NCBI GenBank assembly: GCA_002281485.1
Contig: NCGF01000006.1
Location: forward strand, 62,001-126,000
Direction: 5' to 3'
From: Sphingomonas sp. 28-66-16
GTDB lineage: Bacteria > Pseudomonadota > Alphaproteobacteria > Sphingomonadales > Sphingomonadaceae
DNA: 64,000 bases
This document shows positions 1-9,144 of this stretch, piece after piece. The translations under genes were made by a program, and so were the position numbers. A model generated the notes under the pieces. The model did no database searches and was not told the origin of the DNA. It was given only the letters and a program-made list of their open reading frames with translations. Each line of letters opens with the position of its first letter. The first letter of the stretch is position 1.

Positions 1-1
1 G

Positions 2-1252
2 TACGGCGCGCGCAAGATGTACCGCGAGGGTGCGTGGGAATGGCAGAAACCGTACAGCTTCACCGTCATGCATGCCCCCATTCTAATCGGGCTCTATAAT
101 GGCAATCCGGCGGCACGCGCGCTGGTGACCGGCGTCATCGATGGCTGGATGGCGCATGGCAAGCAAGCCGCCGATGGCAGCTGGAGCTATCCCAACGAGA
201 TCAACTGGCGCAGCGATGCCGAGCGCGCGGGCGATGGCGGCGGGGTCTCCACACCGCTGCAATCGGCCTGGGCGGCGTGGCGCTTTACCGGTGACGCAAC
301 CTATCTGCGACCGATCGAGGCGCGGCTGGGTCGCGGCGGCGGGGGCCTGTTCGAGTTCAACGAGAATGGATTTGCTGCACTCCCCAATGGTGCAGCATGG
401 CTCGCCAAGACAGCGCGCAAGGGCGACGATGCGGCGAGCCGTTTCGCCCGTTGGCAGGCGACCGGCGACACCAGCGCGCTTGCCGATCTCCACGGCGATG
501 CGATCGCCGACAAGAACCAGCGTTTCTACATGCTGACCGAAGGTCATTGGTGGTCCGACCGCGTCGAGATGGCGACCGACTGGCTCCAGCGCGAACGGCT
601 CGGCGGCATCGCGCTCAGGCGCAACCAGACCTGGCCGGGCAACATGGTGAGCTGGCGCTTTGCCGAACCGGGCGCGGCCGAGCAGGTGGCGATCCTGATG
701 CCCAATGCGACGCCCGAGCATTTCCGGGTGATCGCGTTCAACACCACCGACCACGCTCAACCGGTGACGATGACCGGGTGGAATGTCACGGCGGGGCGCT
801 GGCAGGTCAAGGCAGCAGACGGGACGACCCGCGAGGTCAAGCTCGAGCGCAGCGCGAGCACCGAGCTGGCGCTTGCCCCGGGCCTGTCCGAACTCGACTT
901 CACCCTCATCACCCCCGGTGAGCCGGTCGATCAGCGCGCCGATCTCGGCATCGGTGGCGACGATGTCCGGCTGGCGGGGCGGACGGTGACGCTGACCGTC
1001 CACAGTCTCGGCGCGAAACCGGCGGCGAATGGCACCGCGATGCTGGTCGATCGGGCGGGCAAGACCGTCGCCCAAACGCCGATCCCGGCAATGGCGGCAC
1101 CGCTCGACCTGATCCCGGTAAAACGCGACATCGCGCTACGGATACCCAACGGCGTCGATCCCGCCACCTTGACCGTCCGCGTCGCCCTGCCCGGCGGCAG
1201 GGCCGAGGTGACGCTGCGCAACAACAGCGTGGCGTTGGCATCGCGGCCATGA
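2..1252 (+). CDS. 3' part of a secreted protein of unknown function in a polysaccharide cluster
   Basis: The frame is open to the left edge, reading YGARK before the first internal Met at 17, so this is the C-terminal ~416 residues of a longer gene. I do not recognise the family. The first ~200 residues are rich in Trp/Tyr and contain a GDATYL segment like those in alpha/alpha-toroid carbohydrate enzymes. The last ~200 residues look like beta-sandwich (Ig-like) modules. Its stop overlaps the next start by 4 nt (ATGA), so it is translationally coupled to the DUF885 gene and then to the GH43 gene. That context suggests a secreted or periplasmic glycan-active enzyme. The enzymatic role is inference only. 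Confidence 0.6.
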   Translation, partial: YGARKMYREGAWEWQKPYSFTVMHAPILIGLYNGNPAARALVTGVIDGWMAHGKQAADGSWSYPNEINWRSDAERAGDGGGVSTPLQSAWAAWRFTGDATYLRPIEARLGRGGGGLFEFNENGFAALPNGAAWLAKTARKGDDAASRFARWQATGDTSALADLHGDAIADKNQRFYMLTEGHWWSDRVEMATDWLQRERLGGIALRRNQTWPGNMVSWRFAEPGAAEQVAILMPNATPEHFRVIAFNTTDHAQPVTMTGWNVTAGRWQVKAADGTTREVKLERSASTELALAPGLSELDFTLITPGEPVDQRADLGIGGDDVRLAGRTVTLTVHSLGAKPAANGTAMLVDRAGKTVAQTPIPAMAAPLDLIPVKRDIALRIPNGVDPATLTVRVALPGGRAEVTLRNNSVALASRP

Positions 1253-2469
1253 TCTCGCGCCGCGCGCTCGTGGCTGGCGGCGCGGCCTTGGCCCTGGCGA
1301 GACCGGCAATCGCGGCGCAGCCCGATCTCGCCGCCCTGCTCGACGCCGCAGCAGCCGAACGCGACCCTGCTCGCGCGCTCACCCTGCTCACACCCTTGCG
1401 CGCCGATCGGCTGGCGGGAGCAGCGCGACTCGACCTGATCACCGCGCGCGATGGTCTTGCGGTCGATGTTGCGCTGGCCCGGCACGGGGTCGAGCCGCGG
1501 GCGAAAACCGCTCCCGCCCGGAATGCGGCGATCTTCGCGCTGCTGCTGCGTCGCAAGGTCGGCTTCGCACCCAGCCTTGCGGCGATCGACCGGCGCTTGA
1601 TCGCCGAACAACGGCTGATCGACACCAGGGCGCAGCAGCTGTTCGACAAGCTCGGCATCGACGGCGCGAGCACCGGCGCGCGCTTTGCCCGGCTATTTGC
1701 CGATCCTGCGGGCCACTATCCCGATACCGACGCCGGGCGCGACGCGGCGGTGGCCGACATGAATGCGCTTCTCCCCCGCCTCGCCGCGATCATCCCGACG
1801 CTGATCGGCCCCGTGCCCACCTATTGCCTGAACGTCGCCGCCTCGCGCGGGTCGTCGGCCGAACAGGCAGCGGGCAAGGTCGGCACGCGCACGCTGCCGA
1901 CGCCCAACAGCCCCGGAAGCTACGTCATCGACCTGACGCGTATCGCCGATCGCCCCAGCTGGAGCCTGCCGAGCGTTACAGCGCACGAACTGTTGCCCGG
2001 CCATATGCTGCAGCTCCCGATCGAGGCCGCCGCGCACCCGCGCAAGCTGCGGCTCGACTATGCCCCCGCCTTTGCCGAAGCGTGGAGCATCCATATCGAA
2101 CATCTGGTCGCCGATGCCGGTCTGTGGGCCGATCCGCGCGCGATGCTCGGCTATCTCCACTGGCGACTGTTCCGCATCGTCCGCGCGCGCATCGATATCG
2201 CCCTGCATTGCCATGGCTGGTCGATCGATCAGGCCCGGGCGCGGCTGACCGAATGGCAGGGCGTCCCCGCCTATTTCGCGCCCTTCGACAGCGACCTCGC
2301 GCGCATCGCCGCCGAGCCTGCCACCCGCGCCGCCGAAATGCTGGCCGCGCTCGCGATCGAGGAGGGCGCGCGGGGGAAGCGCGGACCGGCATTGATCGCC
2401 TTCCACCAGGCGATGCTCGTCGATGGCCGCATGCGCAGCGACGAAATCGCCCGGCGGGCGCGGGCATGA
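1249..2469 (+). CDS. DUF885-family protein with Tat-like signal
   Basis: This 406-residue protein starts with SRRALVAGGAALALA, a twin-arginine-like export signal, ending near AIAA. The C-terminal half carries HELLPGHMLQ, the HExxPGH motif of DUF885 proteins, which resembles a zinc metallopeptidase site, followed by an EAW(S)xHxE segment. DUF885 members usually run 500-600 residues, so this one is short at the N-terminal side. It sits between two glycan-related genes with 4-nt overlaps on both sides (ATGA at 1249 and 2466) and is therefore surely co-transcribed. The family's substrate is unknown. A peptidase or hydrolase role in the periplasm is inference. Confidence 0.75.
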   Translation: MISRRALVAGGAALALARPAIAAQPDLAALLDAAAAERDPARALTLLTPLRADRLAGAARLDLITARDGLAVDVALARHGVEPRAKTAPARNAAIFALLLRRKVGFAPSLAAIDRRLIAEQRLIDTRAQQLFDKLGIDGASTGARFARLFADPAGHYPDTDAGRDAAVADMNALLPRLAAIIPTLIGPVPTYCLNVAASRGSSAEQAAGKVGTRTLPTPNSPGSYVIDLTRIADRPSWSLPSVTAHELLPGHMLQLPIEAAAHPRKLRLDYAPAFAEAWSIHIEHLVADAGLWADPRAMLGYLHWRLFRIVRARIDIALHCHGWSIDQARARLTEWQGVPAYFAPFDSDLARIAAEPATRAAEMLAALAIEEGARGKRGPALIAFHQAMLVDGRMRSDEIARRARA

Positions 2470-4022
2470 CGCTCTCCCGCCGCGATGCACTGCTGGCAGC
2501 CGGCGGGGCGGCGCTGGTCGCTGGTGCCATCCCGCCGCCGCGGCGCGGGCTCGACCATCAGCGCGTGCCCGATCTCGGCACCGGGCGTTTCCTCAATCCG
2601 GTGCTGGCGGGCGATCACCCCGATCCTGCGGTGCTGAAGGACGGCGCGGATTATTACGCGACCTTTTCGAGCTTCGACAGCTATCCCGGCTGCGTGATCT
2701 GGCATTCGCGCGATCTGGTCAGCTGGCAGCCGATCGGTCCCGCGCTCACCCGCAATATCGGCTCGGTCTGGGCGGTGAGCCTCGCCAAGCATGACGGGCG
2801 CTATTTCCTCTACATCCCCGTGAAATCGTCACCCAACTCGATTTTCGTCATCCATGCCGACCGGATCGAGGGGCCATGGAGCGATCCGATCGACCTCGGC
2901 CTCCCCCATCACATCGATCCCTGCCACGCGGTCGGCGCGGATGGCACCCGCTGGCTGTTCCTGTCGGGGGGCGATCGGGTGCGGCTGAGCGCCGACGGGC
3001 TGACGACAATCGGCGTGCCCGAACATGTCTATGACGCCTGGCATTATCCCAGCGACTGGGTGGTCGAGGGTTTCTCCCCCGAAGGCCCAAAGATCGCGCG
3101 GCGCGGCGACTGGTATTACCTGATCACCGCCGTTGGCGGGACGGCAGGGCCACCGACCGGCCATATGGTGATCGCGGCGCGGGCGCGCTCGATCGACGGG
3201 CCGTGGGAGAATTGCCCGCACAACCCGCTGGTCCGCACCCGCGACTCCGCCGAACGCTGGTGGTCGCGCGGCCATGCCTCGCTGATCGAGGGACCGTCGG
3301 GCGACTGGTGGGCGCTTTATCACGGCTATGAAAACGGCTTTTGGACATTGGGGCGACAGATGCTGCTCGATCCGGTGGTGTGGACCGACGATGGCTGGCC
3401 GCGCATGGCCGGCGGCGATCTGTCCCGGCCCCTCCCCAAGCCGCGCGACGGGCAAATCGTGCCGCACGGCATGGCGCTGTCGGATCGCTTCGATCGCCTC
3501 GCGCTCGGCACACGCTGGAGCTTTTTCCGGCCGGCGCCGGATGAGGCAAAGCGGGTGTCGGCGGCGAACGGCGTTCTGACCCTTACCGCAAAGGGCAATG
3601 CCCCGCTCGACAGCTCGCCCTTGCTGACGATCGCCGCCGATACCGCCTATCGCTTCGAGTGTTCGGTCGAAATCGATCCCGGGACGACGGCGGGACTGGT
3701 GCTGTTCTACGACGACAGGCTCTATTGCGGGCTCGGCTTCGACGCGAAGCGCTTCGTCACCCACCAATATGGCGCCGAGCGTGGCCGCCCCGCCAATCCA
3801 TACGGCAGCGCGATGCGGATTCGCGTTACCAACGACCGGCACATCGTCACCTATGACACCAGCGGCGATGACGGGCGGACCTGGACGCGCTTCGATCGCG
3901 GGATGGAGGTGTCCGGCTATCACCACAATGTGCGCGGCGGCTTCCTGATGCTGCGCCCCGGGCTCTATGCAGCGGGAGAGGGCAGCGCGCGGTTTCGGGA
4001 TTTCACCTACCGAGCGTTATAG
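2466..4022 (+). CDS. Glycoside hydrolase family 43 protein, exported
   Basis: The 518-residue product begins at ATG 2466, overlapping the previous stop by 4 nt. A longer frame upstream is a shadow. The Tat-like leader is SRRDALLAAGGAAL. A five-bladed propeller follows: HPDPAVLKDG holds the GH43 catalytic base Asp, HHIDPCH the pKa-modulating Asp, and EGFSPEGPKI the probable general acid Glu. The last ~190 residues form a beta-sandwich like the C-terminal concanavalin-type domain of many GH43 enzymes. GH43 enzymes release arabinose, xylose or galactose from plant side chains. Together with the convergent pectate lyase this points to pectin or arabinan breakdown. The exact sugar specificity cannot be read from the sequence. 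Confidence 0.88.
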   Translation: MTLSRRDALLAAGGAALVAGAIPPPRRGLDHQRVPDLGTGRFLNPVLAGDHPDPAVLKDGADYYATFSSFDSYPGCVIWHSRDLVSWQPIGPALTRNIGSVWAVSLAKHDGRYFLYIPVKSSPNSIFVIHADRIEGPWSDPIDLGLPHHIDPCHAVGADGTRWLFLSGGDRVRLSADGLTTIGVPEHVYDAWHYPSDWVVEGFSPEGPKIARRGDWYYLITAVGGTAGPPTGHMVIAARARSIDGPWENCPHNPLVRTRDSAERWWSRGHASLIEGPSGDWWALYHGYENGFWTLGRQMLLDPVVWTDDGWPRMAGGDLSRPLPKPRDGQIVPHGMALSDRFDRLALGTRWSFFRPAPDEAKRVSAANGVLTLTAKGNAPLDSSPLLTIAADTAYRFECSVEIDPGTTAGLVLFYDDRLYCGLGFDAKRFVTHQYGAERGRPANPYGSAMRIRVTNDRHIVTYDTSGDDGRTWTRFDRGMEVSGYHHNVRGGFLMLRPGLYAAGEGSARFRDFTYRAL

Positions 4023-4052
4023 CGCGGCGGCTTAAAAGCTGTAAATTCGGCC

Positions 4053-5378
4053 CTATCGCGCAGGCGCGACGAGTCCGTTCAGATAGACCTCGATATTGGT
4101 ATAGCCATCCGCGCCCATCCCGGCGGAATCATCCTTTTTCGGGTTCAGATGATGCGCCGTTTCCCAGGCATCGGGCATCCCGTCACCATCGCTGTCCTTC
4201 GGCGCCGGGAGCGATTTGAGGTCGGGCCAGCCGCCCATTTCGGTCTGGCTGTCGATCTGATGGCCGGTGCGGTCGCGCACGCCCTGCACCACCGCGAGGT
4301 CGATCGGGTCGCGCACCTTCGATGCACCTGCCGACGCCAGCACGCGCGCATAGGCATTTGCCGCCGGATCGGACGCGACCGGCGCGACCTCGACGGGCGC
4401 CGTCAGCCGATAGCCTTCCGGGCTGACCCCGACGACGAGGCTCCACGGATCGGCAGGAATGGTGCCGTTCATGCTGTTTCCGGCGAAATAGGCTTTGGCG
4501 AGCATGTCCGATTCTTGGAACGCGACCGGTTTTTCGGACTGCGGCCCGGCAACATAAGCGTTGTCGACGAAATTGTAGCGGGAGAGCGTCGCCTTGTCGG
4601 CATTATAGCCCGAATGCCCGCCGCCCCAATTGTAGAAGACGTTCGACCGGAAATCGAAGAACGCGCCCTCCGGGTCGATCTCAGGCCCCGAATAATTGCC
4701 CGGACGCGGCATCCGCGCCTCATGATTAGCCCATAGATTGTGATGCCAGCTCGCCTTCGATCCGCGCCCGCCGCGGATCAGGCTGCCATAGCCATGCTCC
4801 CCCTTGGCATGCAGCGAGTGGGTCAGCGAATTGGCGATGATCGACCATTGCACGGTGAGATCATAATAGCCCTCGCCGGGCTTGGTGTAGTTCGCCGATG
4901 CCGACAGCGTCTCGTCGACCGACCAGCTTGCCGAGACATGATCGAGGATGATCCGGTGCCCCGCCAAGATCCAGATCGCATCGCTCTCGGTCTTCGATTC
5001 ATCGCCCAGCCGCGAGCGGATATAGCGGATCACAACATCGTCGGCGGCGACCTCCAGCGGGTGATCGCGTAAGCTGATGCCGTCGCCCGGCGCACTCTGC
5101 CCGGCGATCGTGACCCGTCCTTCGCGAATGCGGAGCGGCTTGGCGAGTTTGATCGTGCCTGACACCGCAAACACGATGATGCGCGGACCTGAGGCCTCGA
5201 CCGCTGCGCGCAAACTGCCCGCGCCACCGTCATTCAGGTTGGTGACGGTCAAGACCCGGCCACCGCGGCCGCCGAGCGCGAGCCGCCCTGCCCCTTCGGC
5301 GCCGGGAAAGGCGAGTTGCTCTGCCGCCGCCGGTGCAGATGCCACCATCAAACCCATGATCAAGACAGCATGTTTCAC
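4053..5378 (-). CDS. Pectate lyase-like secreted polysaccharide lyase
   Basis: This is a right-handed beta-helix protein of ~441 residues. I chose the GTG at 5378, which opens a clean signal peptide (MKHAVLIMGLMVASAPAAAE). An ATG at 5429 would add 17 uncharacteristic residues. The mature start AFPGAEGAGRLALGGRGG and the stacked TIAGQSAPGDGISLRDHP segment are typical of family PL1-like pectate lyases of Proteobacteria and Bacteroidetes. SWSVDETLS resembles the substrate-groove strand. Near the C-terminus DSDGDGMPDAWE is a calcium-binding type-3-like repeat often found in secreted lyases. It converges on the GH43 gene with a 30-bp gap and lies downstream of the TonB receptor on the same strand, so receptor and lyase may form one unit. 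Confidence 0.85.
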   Translation of the reverse strand: MKHAVLIMGLMVASAPAAAEQLAFPGAEGAGRLALGGRGGRVLTVTNLNDGGAGSLRAAVEASGPRIIVFAVSGTIKLAKPLRIREGRVTIAGQSAPGDGISLRDHPLEVAADDVVIRYIRSRLGDESKTESDAIWILAGHRIILDHVSASWSVDETLSASANYTKPGEGYYDLTVQWSIIANSLTHSLHAKGEHGYGSLIRGGRGSKASWHHNLWANHEARMPRPGNYSGPEIDPEGAFFDFRSNVFYNWGGGHSGYNADKATLSRYNFVDNAYVAGPQSEKPVAFQESDMLAKAYFAGNSMNGTIPADPWSLVVGVSPEGYRLTAPVEVAPVASDPAANAYARVLASAGASKVRDPIDLAVVQGVRDRTGHQIDSQTEMGGWPDLKSLPAPKDSDGDGMPDAWETAHHLNPKKDDSAGMGADGYTNIEVYLNGLVAPAR

Positions 5379-5464
5379 CGGCAATTCCCAAAGCAAGGGC
5401 GGCAGGGCCCCGTCCCGCCGCCCTGCCACCGCGTTGATCGCGCTCCCTGGCGGAAAAATGGGCT

Positions 5465-8400
5465 TCAGAAGACCACGCGCAGCCCGGCGGTGACGATTCG
5501 GCCGGTGCTCGCGCTGACCGAACTCAGCGGGTTCGCGGCATAGATGGTGTTGTACTGAGTAGCATTGGTCAGATTGCGCGCCTCGAGCGAAATCCGCGCC
5601 CAGGGCGTCAGGGCATAGCTCGACGCAAAATCGAGGTTGAAGGTCGCCTCGCGATACCCGAAATCAGCCAGCACCGGCGAGTTGCACACGCCCCCGGCAT
5701 TGGTCGTCAACCCGACGCTGCACGTCCCCGTCGCCAGCGGGAAGCGGTTGACGTAGCGCGTGCGATACGCGCCCGAGAACCGGATCGAGAACTTGCTGTC
5801 CTCATAATAGAGCGTGGCATTGAACGCATCGGGCGACGCATTCAGGAACGGCGCGCTCGCATAGCTGTTCACCGCCGTCGAGGTGGTGCCCGTCTGGGTG
5901 GTCGCCAGCGTGGTGCCGGTCAGATAGCTCAGGCTCGAGTCGATATGGGTGTAGTTGGCGGTGATGCCGAAATTGTCGAACGGCGCCGGTAGGAAGCTGA
6001 AGTTCGATTGGACGTTGAGCTCGACACCCTTGATCGTGCCGCCGGGCGCATCGTTATACTGGCGGACGGCAAACACCCCGTTGCCTTGCGCATAAGCGAG
6101 CAGCGTCGGGCTCGTGATCGTGCCCAGGATCAGTTGATAGGTCGCTGCATCATAGACCGACGAAAGCGGTACCTCGCCCGCCGTCTGCTGCGGGAAATTG
6201 GCGAGGTCCTTCATGAAGAAGGCGACCGACACGAGGCCGTTCTTGCCGAAATAACGTTCGAAACTGATGTCGTAGTTGGTCGCGCGGAATGGCTTGAGAT
6301 AGGGATTGCCGACCGTGACCGAGGGCGCCGATCCATTCGTCGGCAGCCCGGTCGGGAACGACGTGGTCCCCGGCGTCAGCGAATTGAGCTGCGGCCGGGC
6401 GATCACCTTCGATGCGGCGAAGCGGAAAAGGAAATTGCGCGCGATCGTCCAAACCATGTTGGTGGAGGGCAGCACGTCGGTATATTCGTTGCTTGCGGTG
6501 ACCACCAGGCCGATCCCGCCATTGCCCGCCGCACCGACCGAGCCGGTGGAGCGGACCTGGGTATTGGCGACGCGAACCCCCGAATTGCCGCGGAAATCGT
6601 GCCCGAACAGCGTCGTATCCCAATCGAGCTCGATATAGCCCGACAGATCGCGCTCGGTCACCGAATTGGCGTTGCGACCGTCCTGCGTCAGGCGATAATC
6701 GGAATATTTGTTGACGCAGTTGCAGTCGATTCCGAAGGCGCTGATGAATTTGCCGAGATCGGGAACGAAGAAGCTCGTCGGCGTGCCGGGCTGGAGCGAG
6801 AGCCCCTGGCCGAAGCCGACGGTCGTTCCCAGATCGTTGATCGAGCCGATACCGGCCTCGCGCAGCGTCGGGTTGATCGCCTCGATCGTCGTGTTGTTGC
6901 GGCCCGAGTTGCTCGAATAGGTGAAGCGCTTCCAGGTCAGGCCCGCCTGCAGCGTCAGTTCGTCGCTCGCCTTCCAGCTCAGGCTGCCGCGATTGACCGC
7001 AAAGGTATTGCGGACATCGTCGGAGAAAATACGGATCGTCGACAGGCCTTTGACCAGATCCCAGTTGGCGGGATTGGCGACGTCGAAGCCCGGGTTGAAC
7101 ACCGGAATCTGCCCGCCATTGCGCTCGTCATAGGTATAGCCATTGCGATCTAGCGCGTTGAACTCGGTGAGATAACCGCGGCTGGTGAAATCGGACCGCG
7201 AATAACCGCCGGTATATTCGAAATGGAGATCGCTCGTGAAATCATGCTTGATGTTGATCGTGGCCTGCTTGAACGTCGTCTTGCCCGATTGTGAATCTGC
7301 AAAACTGCGCCAGTCGACCCGATCGAGCAGCAGATAATCGGCCTCGCCCGCCGAGTTCACGTTGGCAGCGCGGATCTGGGTGCTGGGGCGACCGATCAAC
7401 TGGTTGTAGAACCCGGTCTGGTTGGCGGTCGCGACATAGCCCGGCGATGCCGGGTTGTTGTAATAATCGAACGGATTGAGATTGTTCGGATTGAGGCTGT
7501 TGAGATAGCCGGGCAGCGCCGTCGCGCCGACGCCGGTGCCGCTCGCCGTGCCGTTGCAGTCGAGCGTCGCCGAGGGAACGCAGTTCGGATAGAGCGCGAC
7601 GCGATCGGCATTGCCGTTGGTGGTGCCAGGCGCCCGCAGGCCGCTCGAACCGGTCAATTGGGCGCGCGCATTGGTGCCGTTGCGATTGAGGCCGATCGTG
7701 GTGATCCCGCTGAGCGTGCTGTCCTGCTTGTAGGACGAATACACGCCGTCGAGGGTGATCTCGGTATGGTCGGTCGGCCGCCACTGCGCGGTAAGCGTCG
7801 CGCCGATCCGTTCATAGGTCAGATCCTGACGAGCGATCTGCGGCAGCGCGGGGATCAGCGTGGTCGGCGTCACCAGCGCATAGGCGGCCGGGTCGGAACC
7901 ATAGAGATAGCCGGTGCCCATCGTCGACGGCAGCGCGAAACCATAGGTGTTGGGCGTGATGCCGTTGAGCTGCGAATTACGATAGGTATATTCGAACTGC
8001 CCCGGATTGCGGCGATAGGAATCGATCGACTGGCGCTGTTTCTGATAGGCGATCGTGCCGAGGATACCGAAATTGTCGGTGATGTGCTGCGAGATCAGCG
8101 CGGTGATGCGCGGATTGAAAGTCTTGCCGTTTTCGCGATATTCGCCTTCGATTCCCAGCGCATAACGGTTCTTCTTGCTCGCCAGCGGGCGCCCGGTGTT
8201 GAGATCGATGATCGCGCCCAGCGATCCTTCGTCGTTCGAGGCGGCGGTCGACTTGGTCACGGTGACACCGCCGAACAATTCGGAGGCAAAGGTGTTGAAA
8301 TCGAAGCCGCGCGAGCGATTGGCGCCCGAATCGGACTGGTTGCCGCCCGAAATGCTGAGCGCGTCGGCACCGTTGAGGCGGACCTGCTGGAAATCGCCGC

Positions 8401-8800
8401 CGAGGCCGCGCACCGTGATCGTACGACCTTCGCCATTGTCACGATCGATCGAGACGCCGGGCAGCCGCTGCAGTGACTCGGCCAGATTGGCATCCGGGAA
8501 ATTGGCGATATCCTCGGCGGTGATCGCGTCGATGAACTGGTTCGACAGCCGCTTCTGATCGAGCGCGTCGGCGAGCGACTTGCGGAAACCGGTGACAACG
8601 ATATCCGAGGCTTTGTCGTCTTCGGTCGAATTTTGGGGGACGCCAGAGGCTGTGGCAGGCTCGTCGACCGCGACGACCGTCGTCAGCGGGGCGGTGGAGG
8701 CCGCCTGTTTCGCCGTAGCGGGGGCGCCGATCGCCATGCTCGCAATGACGAGGCTCAAAATCGAGCCCGACTGAAAAAGCTTTGATGCCTTGGTGACCAT
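5465..8800 (-). CDS. TonB-dependent receptor, large carbohydrate-type
   Basis: This outer-membrane receptor has 1111 residues. The start at 8800 is set by a strong GGGGGAGGG ribosome site 6-12 nt upstream. Earlier in-frame codons to 8944 lack one. After the signal peptide (ending near APATAKQ) there is a TonB box-like DIVVTGFRKSLADAL. The plug follows with NFPDANLAESLQRLPGVSIDRDNGEGRTITVRGLGGDFQQVRLNG split over two adjacent segments, the pattern of the Xanthomonas/Caulobacter-type receptors for glycans. The barrel ends in LRVVF with a terminal Phe, as needed for BAM insertion. Its neighbours, a pectate lyase and GH43, suggest uptake of pectin oligosaccharides. A palindromic site lies ~53 bp upstream of the start. 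Confidence 0.93.
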   Translation of the reverse strand: MVTKASKLFQSGSILSLVIASMAIGAPATAKQAASTAPLTTVVAVDEPATASGVPQNSTEDDKASDIVVTGFRKSLADALDQKRLSNQFIDAITAEDIANFPDANLAESLQRLPGVSIDRDNGEGRTITVRGLGGDFQQVRLNGADALSISGGNQSDSGANRSRGFDFNTFASELFGGVTVTKSTAASNDEGSLGAIIDLNTGRPLASKKNRYALGIEGEYRENGKTFNPRITALISQHITDNFGILGTIAYQKQRQSIDSYRRNPGQFEYTYRNSQLNGITPNTYGFALPSTMGTGYLYGSDPAAYALVTPTTLIPALPQIARQDLTYERIGATLTAQWRPTDHTEITLDGVYSSYKQDSTLSGITTIGLNRNGTNARAQLTGSSGLRAPGTTNGNADRVALYPNCVPSATLDCNGTASGTGVGATALPGYLNSLNPNNLNPFDYYNNPASPGYVATANQTGFYNQLIGRPSTQIRAANVNSAGEADYLLLDRVDWRSFADSQSGKTTFKQATINIKHDFTSDLHFEYTGGYSRSDFTSRGYLTEFNALDRNGYTYDERNGGQIPVFNPGFDVANPANWDLVKGLSTIRIFSDDVRNTFAVNRGSLSWKASDELTLQAGLTWKRFTYSSNSGRNNTTIEAINPTLREAGIGSINDLGTTVGFGQGLSLQPGTPTSFFVPDLGKFISAFGIDCNCVNKYSDYRLTQDGRNANSVTERDLSGYIELDWDTTLFGHDFRGNSGVRVANTQVRSTGSVGAAGNGGIGLVVTASNEYTDVLPSTNMVWTIARNFLFRFAASKVIARPQLNSLTPGTTSFPTGLPTNGSAPSVTVGNPYLKPFRATNYDISFERYFGKNGLVSVAFFMKDLANFPQQTAGEVPLSSVYDAATYQLILGTITSPTLLAYAQGNGVFAVRQYNDAPGGTIKGVELNVQSNFSFLPAPFDNFGITANYTHIDSSLSYLTGTTLATTQTGTTSTAVNSYASAPFLNASPDAFNATLYYEDSKFSIRFSGAYRTRYVNRFPLATGTCSVGLTTNAGGVCNSPVLADFGYREATFNLDFASSYALTPWARISLEARNLTNATQYNTIYAANPLSSVSASTGRIVTAGLRVVF

Positions 8801-8852
8801 GCAACCCTCCCCCATTGTTGGCGTCGGCAACTTGATGTCGCTCTCGACCGCA

Positions 8853-8868
8853 TTGACACCGGTATCAA
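8853..8868. promoter_or_regulatory. Palindromic candidate operator upstream of TonB receptor
   Basis: TTGACACCGGTATCAA is a 16-bp palindrome with one mismatched pair, centred on ACCGGT. It lies 53 bp upstream of the receptor ATG, where a LacI- or GntR-type sugar repressor would bind. No regulator gene is in the window, so the binding protein is unknown. Confidence 0.4.
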
Positions 8869-9144
8869 TAAGCTTCCGGCATTTCAAGTGACATTGGCCG
8901 CGTGGCGAAATTCGATGACGTGACGACCGGCTAGCGCCGACCATGACCGTGCCAATCGCGGCGTCTCAGCGCCTCGTCATGGCTGTGCGATATCGGGACA
9001 AGCACCCGTCTGGGGGCGCGTTGAAGGCGTGAAAAGGCCTGGACTCTCTTTTGGGAAAGTTGTGAAGAATGTTGGTTAATGCACAGTCATGATGTGGTGG
9101 GCGTAACAAAAATGACTTGGTAGGGCATCGACGGGGGCAACGTC
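8869..9144. other. Intergenic region between divergent genes, no gene seen
   Basis: The gap between the TonB receptor and the UrcA protein is about 340 bp. Apart from the palindrome at its left end, I see no open frame with a credible ribosome site and no strong hairpin. It must hold the promoters of both divergent genes. Confidence 0.4.
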
